A DNA stretch of 64,000 bases from Streptomyces sp. NBC_00358 (GTDB lineage Bacteria > Actinomycetota > Actinomycetes > Streptomycetales > Streptomycetaceae), in assembly GCF_036099295.1 (NCBI RefSeq), contig NZ_CP107976.1, positions 2,046,001 through 2,110,000 on the forward strand, written 5' to 3'. The notes under the pieces were generated by a model that was given only the letters and a program-made list of their open reading frames with translations, searched no databases and had not been told where the DNA came from. Both the position numbers and the translations under genes were made by a program. Position 1 is the stretch's first letter, and each line of letters begins with the position of its first letter. Positions 33,887 through 43,983 of this stretch are shown one piece after another.

Positions 33887-36811
33887 ATGGATCCCAGCCC
33901 TCGATGGAGACGTCGTCGCAGCTCGCGACGCCTGTGGACCGCCGTCGTGGCGGCTCTCGCCCTCCCGCTCACGACTCTGGCGACCGGTACGACTCCCGCA
34001 CACGCGGCCACGGTTCAGTGCAGCGTCGACTACAAGACCAACGACTGGGGCTCCGGCTTCACCGCGGATCTGACGATCACCAACCGGGGCACCGACGCCA
34101 TCAACGGCTGGACCCTGACGTACGCCTACACGGGCAACCAGACCCTCACCAACGGCTGGAACGGGACCTGGTCCCAGTCCGGCAAGACGGTCACCGCGAA
34201 GAACGCGGCGTGGAACGGGACGATCGCCGCAGGGACCGCCGTGACCGCCGGCGCCCAGTTCACCTACAGCGGCACCAACACCGCCCCGGCCTCCTACGCC
34301 GTCAACGGCACCACCTGCACCGGCGCACATCAGCCACCCCTCACCGTGCTGACCAGCCCGGCGGCGGGCGCCGTCTACACGCAGGGCGACGCCGTCCCGC
34401 TGGCCGCGACCGCGGCGGCGGCCGACGGGGCGACCGTCTCCAAGGTCGAGTTCTACGACGACACGACCCTGCTGGGCACCGACACCAGCTCGCCGTTCAC
34501 ACTGTCGGCGTCCGGACTGGCCGTGGGCAGTCACTCCATCCTCGCGAAGGCGTACGACAGCCTGGGCGCTTCGGCGGAGTCCACGCCGGCCGGCATCACG
34601 GTCGCCTCGGGGCCCGCGATCGTCGCATCGCCGACCCAACTCGGCGTCCAACAGGGCAAGTCGGGGACGTTCGCGGTGAAGCTCTCGACGCAGCCGAGCG
34701 CCGATGTGACCGTGGCGGTGGCCCGCACGGACGGCAACACCGGGCTGTCCGTGACCGGCGGTTCGAGTCTCGCGTTCACCCCGTCCAACTGGAACACGGC
34801 CCAGACGGTGACCGTCACCGCCGACGCCTCGGGCACGGGGTCCGCGACCTTCACGGCCTCCGCGACCGGCCAGGCCAAGGCCACCGTCACCGTGACGGAA
34901 CTGGCCGCGACCAAGGCGTACGACGCGCGCTTCCTGGACCTCTACGGCAAGATCACCGACCCGGCGAACGGCTACTTCTCCCCCGAGGGCATTCCCTACC
35001 ACTCGGTGGAGACGCTGATCGTCGAGGCGCCGGACCAAGGACATGAGACGACGTCGGAGGCGTACAGCTATCTGATCTGGCTCCAGGCGATGTACGGGAA
35101 GGTCACCGGCGACTGGTCGAAGTTCAACGCCGCGTGGACGACCATGGAGACGTACATGATCCCCACGCACGCCGACCAGCCGACGAACTCCTTCTACAAC
35201 GCCTCCAAACCGGCCACCTACGCGCCCGAGCTGGACACCCCGAACGAGTACCCGGCCAAGCTCGACACCGGCGTCTCGGTCGGTTCCGACCCGATCGCCG
35301 GCGAGCTGAAGAGCGCGTACGGCACGGACGACGTGTACGGCATGCACTGGCTCCAGGACGTGGACAACACCTACGGCTACGGCAACGAGCCCGGCAAGTG
35401 CGAGGCGGGTCCGACGGCGACCGGCCCGTCGTACATCAACACCTTCCAGCGCGGTGCGCAGGAGTCGGTGTGGGAGACGGTGCCGCAGCCGACCTGCGAC
35501 GCCTTCAAGTACGGGGGCAAGAACGGGTACCTGGACCTCTTCACCGGGGACTCCTCGTACGCGAAGCAGTGGAAGTACACGGACGCCCCGGACGCCGACG
35601 CGCGCGCGGTGCAGGCCGCGTACTGGGCCGACGTGTGGGCCAAGGCCCAGGGCAAGAGCGCCGACGTCTCGACCACGGTCGGCAAGGCGGCGAAGATGGG
35701 CGACTATCTGCGCTACGCCATGTACGACAAGTACTTCAAGAAAATTGGCAACTGCGTCGGCCCGACGACCTGCCCCGCGGGTACCGGCAAGGACGCCTCG
35801 GACTATCTGATCTCCTGGTACTACGCCTGGGGCGGCGCGAACGACACCTCGGCGGGCTGGGCCTGGCGCATCGGCTCCAGCCATGTCCACGGCGGCTACC
35901 AGAACCCGCTGGCCGCCTACGCGCTCAGCACCAACGCCGACCTCAGGCCCAAGTCGGCGACCGGCGCCTCGGACTGGGCCACCTCGCTGACCCGGCAACT
36001 GGAGTTCTACCGCTGGCTCCAGTCGAGCGAGGGCGCCATCGCGGGCGGCGCGACCAACAGTTGGGCGGGCCGGTACGCGACGCCTCCCACCGGCACGCCG
36101 ACCTTCTACGGCATGTACTACGACCAGCAGCCGGTGTACCACGACCCGCCGTCCAACCAGTGGTTCGGCTTCCAGGCGTGGTCCATGGAACGGGTCGCCG
36201 AGTACTACCAGCAGACGGGGAACGCGAGCGCCAAGGCGGTCCTCGACAAGTGGGTCGCGTGGGCGCTGTCCAAGACCACGATCAACCCGGACGGCACCTA
36301 CCAGATCCCCTCCACCCTCCAGTGGTCCGGCGCCCCGGACACCTGGAACGCGTCGAGTCCCGGTGCCAACAGCGGACTTCACGTCACGGTCGCCGACTAC
36401 ACGAACGACGTCGGGGTGGCCGCCGCGTACGCCAAGACCCTGTCGTACTACGCCGCCAAGTCCGGCAACACCCAGGCGAAGACGACGGCCAAGGCGCTCC
36501 TGGACGGCATGTGGAACAACTACCAGGACGGTCTGGGCATAGCCGTCCCGGAGACCCGCGCCGACTACAACCGCTTCAACGACAGCGTGTACGTGCCGAG
36601 CACCTTCTCCGGCACGATGCCGAACGGCGACGCGGTCAACTCCTCCTCCACCTTCGCCTCGCTGCGGTCCTTCTACAAGAACGACCCTGCCTGGTCGAAG
36701 ATCCAGGCCTATCTGGCGGGCGGCGCCGCGCCCTCCTTCACGTACCACCGGTTCTGGGCGCAGGCGGACATCGCCCTCGCCATGGGTTCGTACGCGGAGC
36801 TTCTCGAATAG
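33887..36811 (+). CDS. Secreted reducing-end cellobiohydrolase, CBM2-Ig-like-GH48
   Basis: A 974-residue processive cellulase. The twin-Arg-like signal ('[20 protein letters not shown]') is cleaved near 'AHAA'. Domains in order: CBM2 (about 43-142), a bacterial Ig-like module ('[15 protein letters not shown]', about 150-238), a second beta-sandwich module ('[17 protein letters not shown]', about 240-340), and the GH48 domain to the end ('[19 protein letters not shown]', '[11 protein letters not shown]' with the acid Glu). Family function: release of cellobiose from reducing ends. Two accessory modules between CBM2 and GH48 make it larger than many relatives. ATG 33887 sits behind AAGGAGG. A CebR box precedes it and a hairpin follows. 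Confidence 0.93.
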   Translation: MDPSPRWRRRRSSRRLWTAVVAALALPLTTLATGTTPAHAATVQCSVDYKTNDWGSGFTADLTITNRGTDAINGWTLTYAYTGNQTLTNGWNGTWSQSGKTVTAKNAAWNGTIAAGTAVTAGAQFTYSGTNTAPASYAVNGTTCTGAHQPPLTVLTSPAAGAVYTQGDAVPLAATAAAADGATVSKVEFYDDTTLLGTDTSSPFTLSASGLAVGSHSILAKAYDSLGASAESTPAGITVASGPAIVASPTQLGVQQGKSGTFAVKLSTQPSADVTVAVARTDGNTGLSVTGGSSLAFTPSNWNTAQTVTVTADASGTGSATFTASATGQAKATVTVTELAATKAYDARFLDLYGKITDPANGYFSPEGIPYHSVETLIVEAPDQGHETTSEAYSYLIWLQAMYGKVTGDWSKFNAAWTTMETYMIPTHADQPTNSFYNASKPATYAPELDTPNEYPAKLDTGVSVGSDPIAGELKSAYGTDDVYGMHWLQDVDNTYGYGNEPGKCEAGPTATGPSYINTFQRGAQESVWETVPQPTCDAFKYGGKNGYLDLFTGDSSYAKQWKYTDAPDADARAVQAAYWADVWAKAQGKSADVSTTVGKAAKMGDYLRYAMYDKYFKKIGNCVGPTTCPAGTGKDASDYLISWYYAWGGANDTSAGWAWRIGSSHVHGGYQNPLAAYALSTNADLRPKSATGASDWATSLTRQLEFYRWLQSSEGAIAGGATNSWAGRYATPPTGTPTFYGMYYDQQPVYHDPPSNQWFGFQAWSMERVAEYYQQTGNASAKAVLDKWVAWALSKTTINPDGTYQIPSTLQWSGAPDTWNASSPGANSGLHVTVADYTNDVGVAAAYAKTLSYYAAKSGNTQAKTTAKALLDGMWNNYQDGLGIAVPETRADYNRFNDSVYVPSTFSGTMPNGDAVNSSSTFASLRSFYKNDPAWSKIQAYLAGGAAPSFTYHRFWAQADIALAMGSYAELLE

Positions 36812-36862
36812 TCCCCGCTGTGGCTCCGGGTACGCGGCCCTGTCCCTGACGGCAGGGCCACC

Positions 36863-36901
36863 GGCCGGGCGGTCCCTCACCAAGCTGAGGGCCGCCCGGC
36901 C
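36863..36901 (+). terminator. Hairpin after the GH48 gene
   Basis: A 15-base-pair stem with one bulged T (GGCCGGGCGG-T-CCCTC with GAGGGCCGCCCGGCC) and an 8-base loop, 51 bases after the stop. No T-tract. It separates GH48 from GH74 transcription. Confidence 0.65.
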
Positions 36902-36996
36902 ATCACTCCTGTCCCTCCGCCAACTCCCCTTGTCCTGCGCTCCTTTTCCGCCCCACTCCGCCTCTTTCCCCCCGATCTTCCCGGAGAGGACCCACC

Positions 36997-39654
36997 GTGC
37001 GAAGAACCCGCATCCTCACGGCCGTGCTCGCCCTCGCCGCCGGACTGCTGGCCGGCACCCCGCCCGCACTGGCCGCGAGCTCCCCCACGACAGCCGTCGC
37101 GGCCGACACGTACACCTGGAAGAACGCCCGGATCGACGGCGGCGGCTTCGTCCCGGACATCGTCTTCAACCGCTCCGAGAAGAACCTCGCCTACGCCCGT
37201 ACGGACATCGGCGGCGCCTACCGCTGGGTCCAGGCCTCGAAGAGCTGGACCCCCCTGCTCGACTCGGTCGGCTGGGACGAGTGGGGCCACTCCGGCGTCG
37301 TCAGCCTCGCCTCCGACTCCGTCGACCCGGACAAGGTGTACGCGGCGGTGGGCACGTACACCAACGGCTGGGACCCGACCAACGGGGCCGTCCTGCGCTC
37401 CGCCGACCGGGGCGCGAGCTGGCAGAAGGCCGACCTGCCCTTCAAGCTGGGCGGCAACATGCCCGGACGGGGCATGGGGGAGCGGCTGGCCGTCGACCCC
37501 AACAGGAACAGCGTGCTGTATCTCGGGGCGCCCAGCGGCAAGGGCCTGTGGAAGTCCACGGACTCCGGAGCCAGTTGGTCACAGGTCACCGGCTTCCCCA
37601 ACGTCGGCGACTATGTGCAGGACGCGACCGACACCAGTGGCTACGCCTCCGACAACCAGGGCATCGTCTGGGTCACCTTCGACGAGTCGACCGGCACCTC
37701 GGGAAGCACCACGCAGACGATCTACGTGGGGGTCGCCGACAAGGACAACGCGGTCTACCGCTCGACGGACGGCGGCGCGACCTGGTCCAGGATCGCGGGC
37801 CAGCCCACCGGCTACCTCGCCCACAAGGGCGTCCTCGACGCGGTGAACGGCTACCTCTATCTCGCGTACAGCGACAAGGGCGGTCCGTACGACGGCGGCA
37901 AGGGCCAGTTGTGGCGCTACGCGACGAGGACCGGGACGTGGACGGACATCAGCCCGGTCGCGGAGGCCGACACCTACTACGGATTCAGCGGGCTGACCGT
38001 GGACCGGCAGCACCCGGGCACCGTGATGGCGACGGCGTACAGCTCCTGGTGGCCGGACACCCAGATCTTCCGGTCCACGGACAGCGGCGGCACCTGGACG
38101 CAGGCGTGGGACTACTCGTCGTACCCGAACCGTTCCAACCGCTACACGACGGACGTCTCGTCCGTGCCCTGGCTGACCTTCGGCGCGAATCCCTCGCCAC
38201 CCGAGCAGACTCCCAAACTCGGCTGGATGACCGAGGGACTGGAGATCGACCCGTTCGACTCCGCCCGGATGATGTACGGGACCGGCGCGACGATCTACGG
38301 CACCGAGAACCTCACCAACTGGGACACCGGGGGCCAGTTCACCGTCAAGCCCATGGTCCAGGGCCTGGAGGAGACGGCCGTCAACGACCTCGCCTCTCCC
38401 CCGTCGGGCGCTCCCCTGCTCAGCGCGCTCGGTGACGTCGGCGGCTTCCGGCACACGGATCTCACCAAGGTCCCCTCGATGATGTACACCTCACCGAACC
38501 TCACCACCACGACCAGCCTCGACTACGCCGAGACCGACCCGAACACCGTGGTCCGCGTCGGAAACCTCGACTCCGGGCCGCACATCGGCTTCTCGACGGA
38601 CAACGGCGCCAACTGGTTCGCGGGCAGCGACCCTTCGGGCGTCACCGGCGGCGGGACGGTCGCCGCGGCCTCGGACGGCAGCCGCTTCGTGTGGAGCCCG
38701 GCCGGCACCGGGGTGCAGTACACCACCGGGTTCGGTACCTCGTGGTCCGCGTCGAGCGGCATCCCCTCCGGCGCGGCCGTCGAGTCGGACCGGGTCGATC
38801 CGAAGACCTTCTACGGCTTCAAGTCGGGGAAGTTCTATGTCAGTTCGGACGGCGGCGCGACCTTCACGGCGTCCTCGGCCGGGAACCTGCCCAGCGGGGA
38901 CAGCGTGCGTTTCAAGGCGCTGCCCGGGACCAAGGGCGATGTGTGGCTCGCGGGCGGCGCGAGCGACGGCGCGTACGGACTGTGGCACTCGACTGACGGC
39001 GGCGCGAACTTCACCAGGCTGTCGAACGTCGAGCAGGCCGACACCATCGGCTTCGGCAAGGCGGCGGCCGGCGCCTCCTACCAGACGCTCTACACCAGCG
39101 CGAAGATCGGCGGCGTCCGCGGGATCTTCCGCTCGACGGACAAGGGGGCGAGCTGGACCCGCATCAACGACGACGCCCACCAGTGGGGTTGGACCGGCGC
39201 GGCCATCACCGGTGACCCGCGGATCTACGGGCGGGTGTACGTGTCGACGAACGGACGCGGGATCGTCTACGGCGACAGTTCGGACACCGGGGACGGCGGC
39301 GGGGGCGGTACGGACCCGACTCCCCCGCCGACGGGCGCCTGCGCGGTGACGTACAAGATCACGAACCAGTGGCAGGGCGGCTTCCAGGCCGACGTGTCCC
39401 TCGCCAACACCGGCTCCGTCGCCTGGAGCGGCTGGACACTGGGCTGGACCTTCCCGGACGGCCAGAAGATCACCCAGCTGTGGAACGCCGACCACACGCA
39501 GTCGGGCGCGGCCGTCACGGCGAAGAACCTGACGTGGAACGCGAACGTGGCCCCGGGTTCGACGGTGGGCTTCGGCTTCACGGGGAGCTGGACGGGGACG
39601 AACACGAAACCGACGGCTTTCAAGCTGGGGGATCAGACCTGCGCGGTGAGTTGA
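36997..39654 (+). CDS. Secreted xyloglucanase, GH74-CBM2
   Basis: An 885-residue enzyme with a signal peptide to about residue 26. The twin seven-bladed propeller catalytic region (about 36-765) contains repeated Asp-box-like motifs ('RSADRGASW', 'RSTDGGATW', 'RSTDSGGTW', 'HSTDGGANF', 'RSTDKGASW'). A Gly/Pro-Thr linker and a C-terminal CBM2 (about 787-885) follow. 'FVPDIVFNRSEKNLAYARTDIGGAYRW' (in pieces) is the typical GH74 opening, carrying a catalytic Asp. GH74 enzymes cut the glucan backbone of xyloglucan. The GTG follows 'GGAGAGGACCCACC'. Unlike its neighbours it has no CebR box directly upstream. Confidence 0.92.
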   Translation: MRRTRILTAVLALAAGLLAGTPPALAASSPTTAVAADTYTWKNARIDGGGFVPDIVFNRSEKNLAYARTDIGGAYRWVQASKSWTPLLDSVGWDEWGHSGVVSLASDSVDPDKVYAAVGTYTNGWDPTNGAVLRSADRGASWQKADLPFKLGGNMPGRGMGERLAVDPNRNSVLYLGAPSGKGLWKSTDSGASWSQVTGFPNVGDYVQDATDTSGYASDNQGIVWVTFDESTGTSGSTTQTIYVGVADKDNAVYRSTDGGATWSRIAGQPTGYLAHKGVLDAVNGYLYLAYSDKGGPYDGGKGQLWRYATRTGTWTDISPVAEADTYYGFSGLTVDRQHPGTVMATAYSSWWPDTQIFRSTDSGGTWTQAWDYSSYPNRSNRYTTDVSSVPWLTFGANPSPPEQTPKLGWMTEGLEIDPFDSARMMYGTGATIYGTENLTNWDTGGQFTVKPMVQGLEETAVNDLASPPSGAPLLSALGDVGGFRHTDLTKVPSMMYTSPNLTTTTSLDYAETDPNTVVRVGNLDSGPHIGFSTDNGANWFAGSDPSGVTGGGTVAAASDGSRFVWSPAGTGVQYTTGFGTSWSASSGIPSGAAVESDRVDPKTFYGFKSGKFYVSSDGGATFTASSAGNLPSGDSVRFKALPGTKGDVWLAGGASDGAYGLWHSTDGGANFTRLSNVEQADTIGFGKAAAGASYQTLYTSAKIGGVRGIFRSTDKGASWTRINDDAHQWGWTGAAITGDPRIYGRVYVSTNGRGIVYGDSSDTGDGGGGGTDPTPPPTGACAVTYKITNQWQGGFQADVSLANTGSVAWSGWTLGWTFPDGQKITQLWNADHTQSGAAVTAKNLTWNANVAPGSTVGFGFTGSWTGTNTKPTAFKLGDQTCAVS

Positions 39655-39672
39655 CCCTTCTTGCTCTTCGCC

Positions 39673-39709
39673 CTCGGGGGCGCGTGCCGGTCGGGCGCGC
39701 GCCCCTGAG
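39673..39709 (+). terminator. Hairpin after the GH74 gene
   Basis: Core arms GGGGCGCG (39677-39684) and CGCGCCCC (39698-39705), extended by CTC/GAG across one unpaired base. It lies 19 bases after the stop codon. Confidence 0.5.
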
Positions 39710-39860
39710 AGTGTGGCGACGGGTCACGGCAGATCCCGGATCGGTGTCATGCGCCCCACCCGGGATGATCACAACTCCGTCACCACCTTCACGTTTCACT
39801 CACACGCTCTTCACATCACCCGATATCGTCACCCCCTCACGAACCATCCTTGGGGGGACC

Positions 39861-40406
39861 TTGTCGCACAACCAGCCGCCGCACGGATACGGGAGGCCGT
39901 CCGCGGTACCCGGCTCCGCACCGCAGTCGGCCAGACCTCGTCGGGCGCAAAAGCGCTACGTACTGCCGACGATCGCCTTCGCGGTCCTCTTCGGCGCGAG
40001 CGCCTGCGGCAGTGACAGCGGCGGCGAGAAGAACGACACCACGAAGGTGGCGGCCGCCAAGGTGCGGCCCACCGTCACGGTCACCGCGACGGCGACCGCG
40101 ACGGTGACCGCGGAGCCGGAACCCGCACCGACGGTGACCGCCACGAAGACGGTCAAGGTGAAGGTCACCGTCACCGCGAGGGCAGCCTCCGGCAGTGGCT
40201 CCGGCGGCAGCGGCTCCGGCGGCAGCACGGGCGGCGGCGGCAGCACCAGCGTCGGCACCTGCTCGATCACCTCGAACGCGGGCAACTGCTATTCGGCGGG
40301 CCAGTACTGCCGCAACAGCGACCACGGTGCCAGTACGACCACCGCGGGCGGCACCAGGATCACGTGCGCGTACCGGTCCGGTGGCTGGCGCTGGTCGTAC
40401 AGCTGA
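39861..40406 (+). CDS. Membrane-anchored or lipoprotein with Val-Thr stalk and Cys-containing C-terminal domain
   Basis: A 181-residue protein. A polar 35-residue N-terminus precedes a single hydrophobic stretch ending in 'FGASACGSDSGG', which could be a lipobox. A Val-Thr-Ala stalk ('TVTVTATATATVTA'), a Gly-Ser linker, and a compact C-terminal domain of about 45 residues with four cysteines follow ('GTCSITSNAGNCY', 'GQYCRNSDHG', 'ITCAYRSG'). Similar small Cys-containing end domains occur in other Streptomyces secreted proteins, without known function. The TTG start at 39861 sits 3 bases after GGGGGG. I do not recognise a named family. Confidence 0.65.
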   Translation: MSHNQPPHGYGRPSAVPGSAPQSARPRRAQKRYVLPTIAFAVLFGASACGSDSGGEKNDTTKVAAAKVRPTVTVTATATATVTAEPEPAPTVTATKTVKVKVTVTARAASGSGSGGSGSGGSTGGGGSTSVGTCSITSNAGNCYSAGQYCRNSDHGASTTTAGGTRITCAYRSGGWRWSYS

Positions 40407-40413
40407 CGGTGAC

Positions 40414-40445
40414 GGGTCCCTCCCGGAACTCCCGGAAAGGGACCC
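40414..40445. terminator. Hairpin between convergent lipoprotein and PL11 genes
   Basis: Eight-base arms GGGTCCCT (40414-40421) and AGGGACCC (40438-40445) with a 16-base loop that itself contains CCCGGAACTCCCGG. It follows the stop codon by 7 bases. Confidence 0.5.
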
Positions 40446-40478
40446 GATCGGCTCAACCAGGAGCCGGGATGCCCCGGT

Positions 40479-42350
40479 TCACGGCGTGTAGACGGCGGGC
40501 CGGGGCGCCGTCGCCATGCCGTTGCCGAGGAAGAAGCTCGGGTGCGGGGGCTGGTTGTAGGCGGTGTTCTGCCAGGCCAGGGCTGTGCGGTACTGGGTGT
40601 CGTGCAGGAGCGTGGTGATCTTCGTGGTCGTTTCGTACGGGGTGGAGTAGATCCTCAGCGCCGTGTTGTCCGTCGTCGGCCAGACGACCTCCTCCCGCCA
40701 GTCACCGAGGATGTCGCCGGACAGCGCCGGCGTCGCCTTGGTGCCGTTGTCGGAATGGACGCCCGCGCCGGTCAGCAGACGGGTGTCCGCGGACGTGCCG
40801 TACTTGTCGATGTGGGTGTCGTCGAGGAGTTCGCGGACGGTGTCCCCGTCCCACCAGGACAGGAAGTTGACGCTGCCCGGCTTTCGGGTGGCCACCACCG
40901 TTCCCTGCGGGTTGCGGACGCCGTCGGCATGGGAGGACCAGGACTCGGCACCCGCGCTGCCCGCCCAGACGTCCCCGGACACGCCCCGGCCGTTGTCGCC
41001 GTTGGCGGCCGTCGACCACAGGATCGCGCCGGTCCTCGCGTCCGCCATCCACGAGGCAGGCTTGGTGGAGTCCTCGTCCACCTTGAACTCCTCCAGGCCC
41101 GCGCGGGACGGGTCGAGATCGCCGACGTGCATGGCGTCGCCGTGGCCGTTCTTGGTGGTCCAGAGTCCGGAGCCGTTGTCGTCCACGGCCATGGAACCGT
41201 AGACGATCTCGTCCTTGCCGTCGCCGTCGACGTCGGCCACGGACAGTTGGTGGTTGCCCTGGCCGTCGTATCCCTTGCCGCTGTTGGTCGACGAGTCGGT
41301 GTCGAAGGTCCAGCGCCGGGTGAACGCGCCGCCCCGCCAGTCCCAGGCGGCTATGACGGTACGGGTGTAGTAGCCGCGCGCCATGACGAGGGAGGGCCTG
41401 GAGCCGTCCAAGTAGGCGGTTCCGGCGAGGAATCGGTCGACGCGGTTGCCGTAGGAATCGCCCCAGGAGGAGACCGTGCCGCGCGCCGGGACGTAGTCGA
41501 CGGTGCCCATCGCCGCGCCCGTCTGTCCGTTGAACATGGTCAGGTACTCGGGCCCGGACAGGACGTAGCCGCTGGAGTTCCGGTAGTCGGCGGAGGAGCT
41601 GCCGATCACCGTGCCCCGGCCGTCCGTTGTGCCGTCCGCCGTCTTCATGGCGACCTCTGCCTTGCCGTCGCCGTCGTAGTCGTACACCTGGAACTGCGTG
41701 TAGTGGGCGCCCGAGCGGATGTTCCTGCCCAGGTCGACGCGCCACAGCCGGGTGCCGTCGAGCTTGACGCCGTCGACGATCGTGTCGCCCGTGTAGCCGG
41801 ACTGGGAGTTGTCCTTGGCGTTGGTCGGCTGCCACTTGAGGACGAAGTCGAGCTGCCCGTCGCCGTCGAGGTCGCCGACGGAGGCGTCGTTGGCCTCGTA
41901 GGTGTACGCGACCCCGTCGGGGGTGGTGCCGCCGGCGGGCGGGGTGATCGGAACGTCCTTGTAGCCCGTACGGAACTGGACGGCGTGCACCGAGTCGCCC
42001 TGCTCCACACCGTTCACGATCGCGCGGACCGTGTAGTCGGCCTGGGCGGGCGCGCCCGAGTGGAAGTAGTTCGTGGAGCCGGTGATCGGGGCGGAGTTGA
42101 CGAGCGTACCGGCGCGGTAGACGTTGAACGACACGTCGTTCGGGTCGGTGCCGAGCCAGCGCCAGCTCACCAGGTTGCCGCTGTCGGTGTGGACGCTGAC
42201 GACGCCCCGGTCGAGGGCTTCGACCTGCCTCGCCGTGGCGGCCTGGGCCGGACCGGTGCCGAGGGCGGTGAGTCCGGCGGCGATGAGGGCGGCTGCCGCC
42301 AAGGCCGAGCCGATCGCACGTCTGCGGTGCTGCCGTTGCGGGTGCTGCAC
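40479..42350 (-). CDS. Secreted rhamnogalacturonan lyase, PL11
   Basis: A 623-residue pectin-degrading enzyme. The signal peptide (about 1-37, ending 'GPAQAA') is followed by an N-terminal Ig-like part and an eight-bladed propeller rich in calcium-binding D-x-D-x-D loops: 'VGDLDGDGQLDF', 'VYDYDGDGKAEV', 'VADVDGDGKDEI'. The segments 'EYLTMFNGQTG', 'MARGYYTRTVIAAWDWRGG' and 'NPPHPSFFLG'-like 'NQPPHPSFFLGNGM' are typical of the YesW/YesX lyases. It cleaves the rhamnogalacturonan-I backbone by beta-elimination. The GTG start is behind 'AGGAGGTACCCATC'. It widens the substrate range of the neighbouring cellulose/xyloglucan set. Confidence 0.9.
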   Translation of the reverse strand: MQHPQRQHRRRAIGSALAAAALIAAGLTALGTGPAQAATARQVEALDRGVVSVHTDSGNLVSWRWLGTDPNDVSFNVYRAGTLVNSAPITGSTNYFHSGAPAQADYTVRAIVNGVEQGDSVHAVQFRTGYKDVPITPPAGGTTPDGVAYTYEANDASVGDLDGDGQLDFVLKWQPTNAKDNSQSGYTGDTIVDGVKLDGTRLWRVDLGRNIRSGAHYTQFQVYDYDGDGKAEVAMKTADGTTDGRGTVIGSSSADYRNSSGYVLSGPEYLTMFNGQTGAAMGTVDYVPARGTVSSWGDSYGNRVDRFLAGTAYLDGSRPSLVMARGYYTRTVIAAWDWRGGAFTRRWTFDTDSSTNSGKGYDGQGNHQLSVADVDGDGKDEIVYGSMAVDDNGSGLWTTKNGHGDAMHVGDLDPSRAGLEEFKVDEDSTKPASWMADARTGAILWSTAANGDNGRGVSGDVWAGSAGAESWSSHADGVRNPQGTVVATRKPGSVNFLSWWDGDTVRELLDDTHIDKYGTSADTRLLTGAGVHSDNGTKATPALSGDILGDWREEVVWPTTDNTALRIYSTPYETTTKITTLLHDTQYRTALAWQNTAYNQPPHPSFFLGNGMATAPRPAVYTP

Positions 42351-42438
42351 GATGGGTACCTCCTGAGAGGACGGACTGCTTCTGCCTTCTCAGTCGCCGC
42401 CGCCCGCACGGGAGTTGCCGCTCCGCAGCAAGCGCTCT

Positions 42439-43389
42439 CTATCCGTATCTGCGGGCCAGTTCGGCGACGGTCCCGGCGAGGCGGGCGCGCAGTCCGGGCG
42501 GTCCCAGGACCTCGACCGCCGTCCCGAGCCGCAGGAAGTCGTCGTGGGCCTGCTCCTCGGACTCGATGGGAACGGTGGCGCGCGTCCAACCGTCCGCCTC
42601 CGTAAGGCCGTTGGCTGCCACGGCCTGAGCCGCGGAACCGCTCAGCCGGGTGCCGGGCGCGATCCGCACGACCGCCTCGGCTCGGTGCAGCCGATCATGG
42701 AAATCCCGCTGGTACGCGGTCCAGTACGCCGCCAGGTCGAACCCGTCGGGCCGGGTGAACCCATCGCCGGAGGGCGCGAGTTCGAGGATCTGGTCGACCC
42801 GGTAGGTGCGCGGGCCGGGTGCGGCGACGACGTACCAGCGCCCCGCCTTCAGGACGAGACCGTACGGCTCCAGGCGGCGCTCCACATCGGTGGGTTCGCG
42901 CCAGCGGCGGTAGCGGACGTGCAGGACACGACAGTTCCAGACGGCATCCGCGACGGCGGAGAGGTGCGGGGTCTCGTCGGCGTCCGCGTACCAGCCCGGC
43001 GCGTCCAGGTGGAAGCGGCCGCTCACCCTGTCGGCGTGCTCGCGCAGTTCGCGCGGGAGGGCGGCGCGCACCTTGAGCTGGGCCGCGGCGAGCACCGAGC
43101 CGAGACCGAGTTCGGCGGCGGGCCCGGGAGCCCCGGCGAGGAAAAGTGCCTCGGCCTCCTCGGTGGTGAGGCCGGTGAGGCGGGTGCGGTAGCCGTCGAG
43201 GAGCCGGTAGCCGCCCGCGTGCCCGGCGTCGCCGTACAGCGGGACACCCGCGGCGCTGAGCGCCTCGACGTCCCGGTACACCGTCCGGACCGACACCTCC
43301 AGCTCCTCGGCGAGCTGGGCGGCGGTCAGCCTGCCGCGGGTCTGGAGCAGCAGCAGGACCGAGAGGAGACGGCTGGACTTCACTGACAC
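42439..43389 (-). CDS. WYL-domain (YafY/DeoR-like) transcriptional regulator
   Basis: A 316-residue regulator. The N-terminal helix-turn-helix ('RLLSVLLLLQTRGRLTAAQLAEEL' in pieces, 'VSVRTVYRDVEALSAAGVPL') is followed by a WYL ligand-binding domain ('LHVRYRRW', 'LEPYGLVLKAGRWYVVA') and the WCX-like C-terminus ('ERL'-type end 'RLAGTVAELARRYG'). GTG codons at 43389 and 43383 are both possible starts. They lie inside a 27-base perfect palindrome, so the protein probably represses its own transcription. The divergent small gene pair is the likely target. No Shine-Dalgarno is visible, which suggests a leaderless mRNA. Confidence 0.9.
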   Translation of the reverse strand: MSVKSSRLLSVLLLLQTRGRLTAAQLAEELEVSVRTVYRDVEALSAAGVPLYGDAGHAGGYRLLDGYRTRLTGLTTEEAEALFLAGAPGPAAELGLGSVLAAAQLKVRAALPRELREHADRVSGRFHLDAPGWYADADETPHLSAVADAVWNCRVLHVRYRRWREPTDVERRLEPYGLVLKAGRWYVVAAPGPRTYRVDQILELAPSGDGFTRPDGFDLAAYWTAYQRDFHDRLHRAEAVVRIAPGTRLSGSAAQAVAANGLTEADGWTRATVPIESEEQAHDDFLRLGTAVEVLGPPGLRARLAGTVAELARRYG

Positions 43390-43404
43390 ATGGTGTCAGT
43401 GAAG
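43378..43404. promoter_or_regulatory. 27-base perfect palindrome across the WYL regulator start codon
   Basis: Arms CTTCACTGACAC and GTGTCAGTGAAG (12 bases each) surround ATG. The palindrome covers both candidate GTG starts of the leftward regulator gene and ends 18 bases before the rightward gene. This placement suits an autoregulatory operator that also controls the divergent gene. Confidence 0.8.
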
Positions 43405-43422
43405 GGGGCCTAGCGTCCTGCC

Positions 43423-43983
43423 ATGACCTCAGCGACCTCCATGACGTCCGCCCACACCGGCACTTCCACGGCTGATACGGCCTCCGTCCCCTCCCCCGTC
43501 TCCCCGGGCTTCAAGGAGAAGTTCCTGACCGTGCCGCCTCCCATCGAGGTGGCGGGGCGGCGGATCAAGCGGTACCACGTCACGGCGGACCCGGCCGGCA
43601 TCGAGCCCGAGGTCGAGCGGGCGGCGTACGCGATGCTGCCGCGGCTGCTCCCCGAGCCGGACGGCACCCCGCCCGCCACCTTCGTCGTCCTGCACCGGGG
43701 AGGCGACGACGGCGCCTACTTCAACGCCTACAGCTGGGTGTGGGACAACGTCCTGCATTTCCGGGGCGCCGCCGCGGGTCAGCCGGTCCTTGGCTGCCCC
43801 GACCGGGACCCGGCGCACTTCGTCACCGTGGACCTTCCGTGGATCGGGTGCGTCTGGGAACTGCCGCCGATCCTGCATGAGCGGGACGCCTGGGTCAGGC
43901 ACCTGCTCGCCTGCGAAGTACCGGACCTGGAGGCCTACTTGACCGACTCGATGGCCGAAGGAACCACGGGGGACCGCGCATGA
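43423..43983 (+). CDS. Conserved hypothetical protein
   Basis: A 186-residue soluble protein with a Ser/Thr-rich first 25 residues and no export signal or membrane span. The core contains 'AYFNAYSWVWDNVLHFRGAAAG', seen as 'YFNAYSWVWDN', and an acidic C-terminus. I do not recognise the family. Its stop overlaps the next start (ATGA), so the two products are co-translated. The divergent WYL regulator, whose operator ends 18 bases upstream, is the likely regulator. Confidence 0.75.
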   Translation: MTSATSMTSAHTGTSTADTASVPSPVSPGFKEKFLTVPPPIEVAGRRIKRYHVTADPAGIEPEVERAAYAMLPRLLPEPDGTPPATFVVLHRGGDDGAYFNAYSWVWDNVLHFRGAAAGQPVLGCPDRDPAHFVTVDLPWIGCVWELPPILHERDAWVRHLLACEVPDLEAYLTDSMAEGTTGDRA

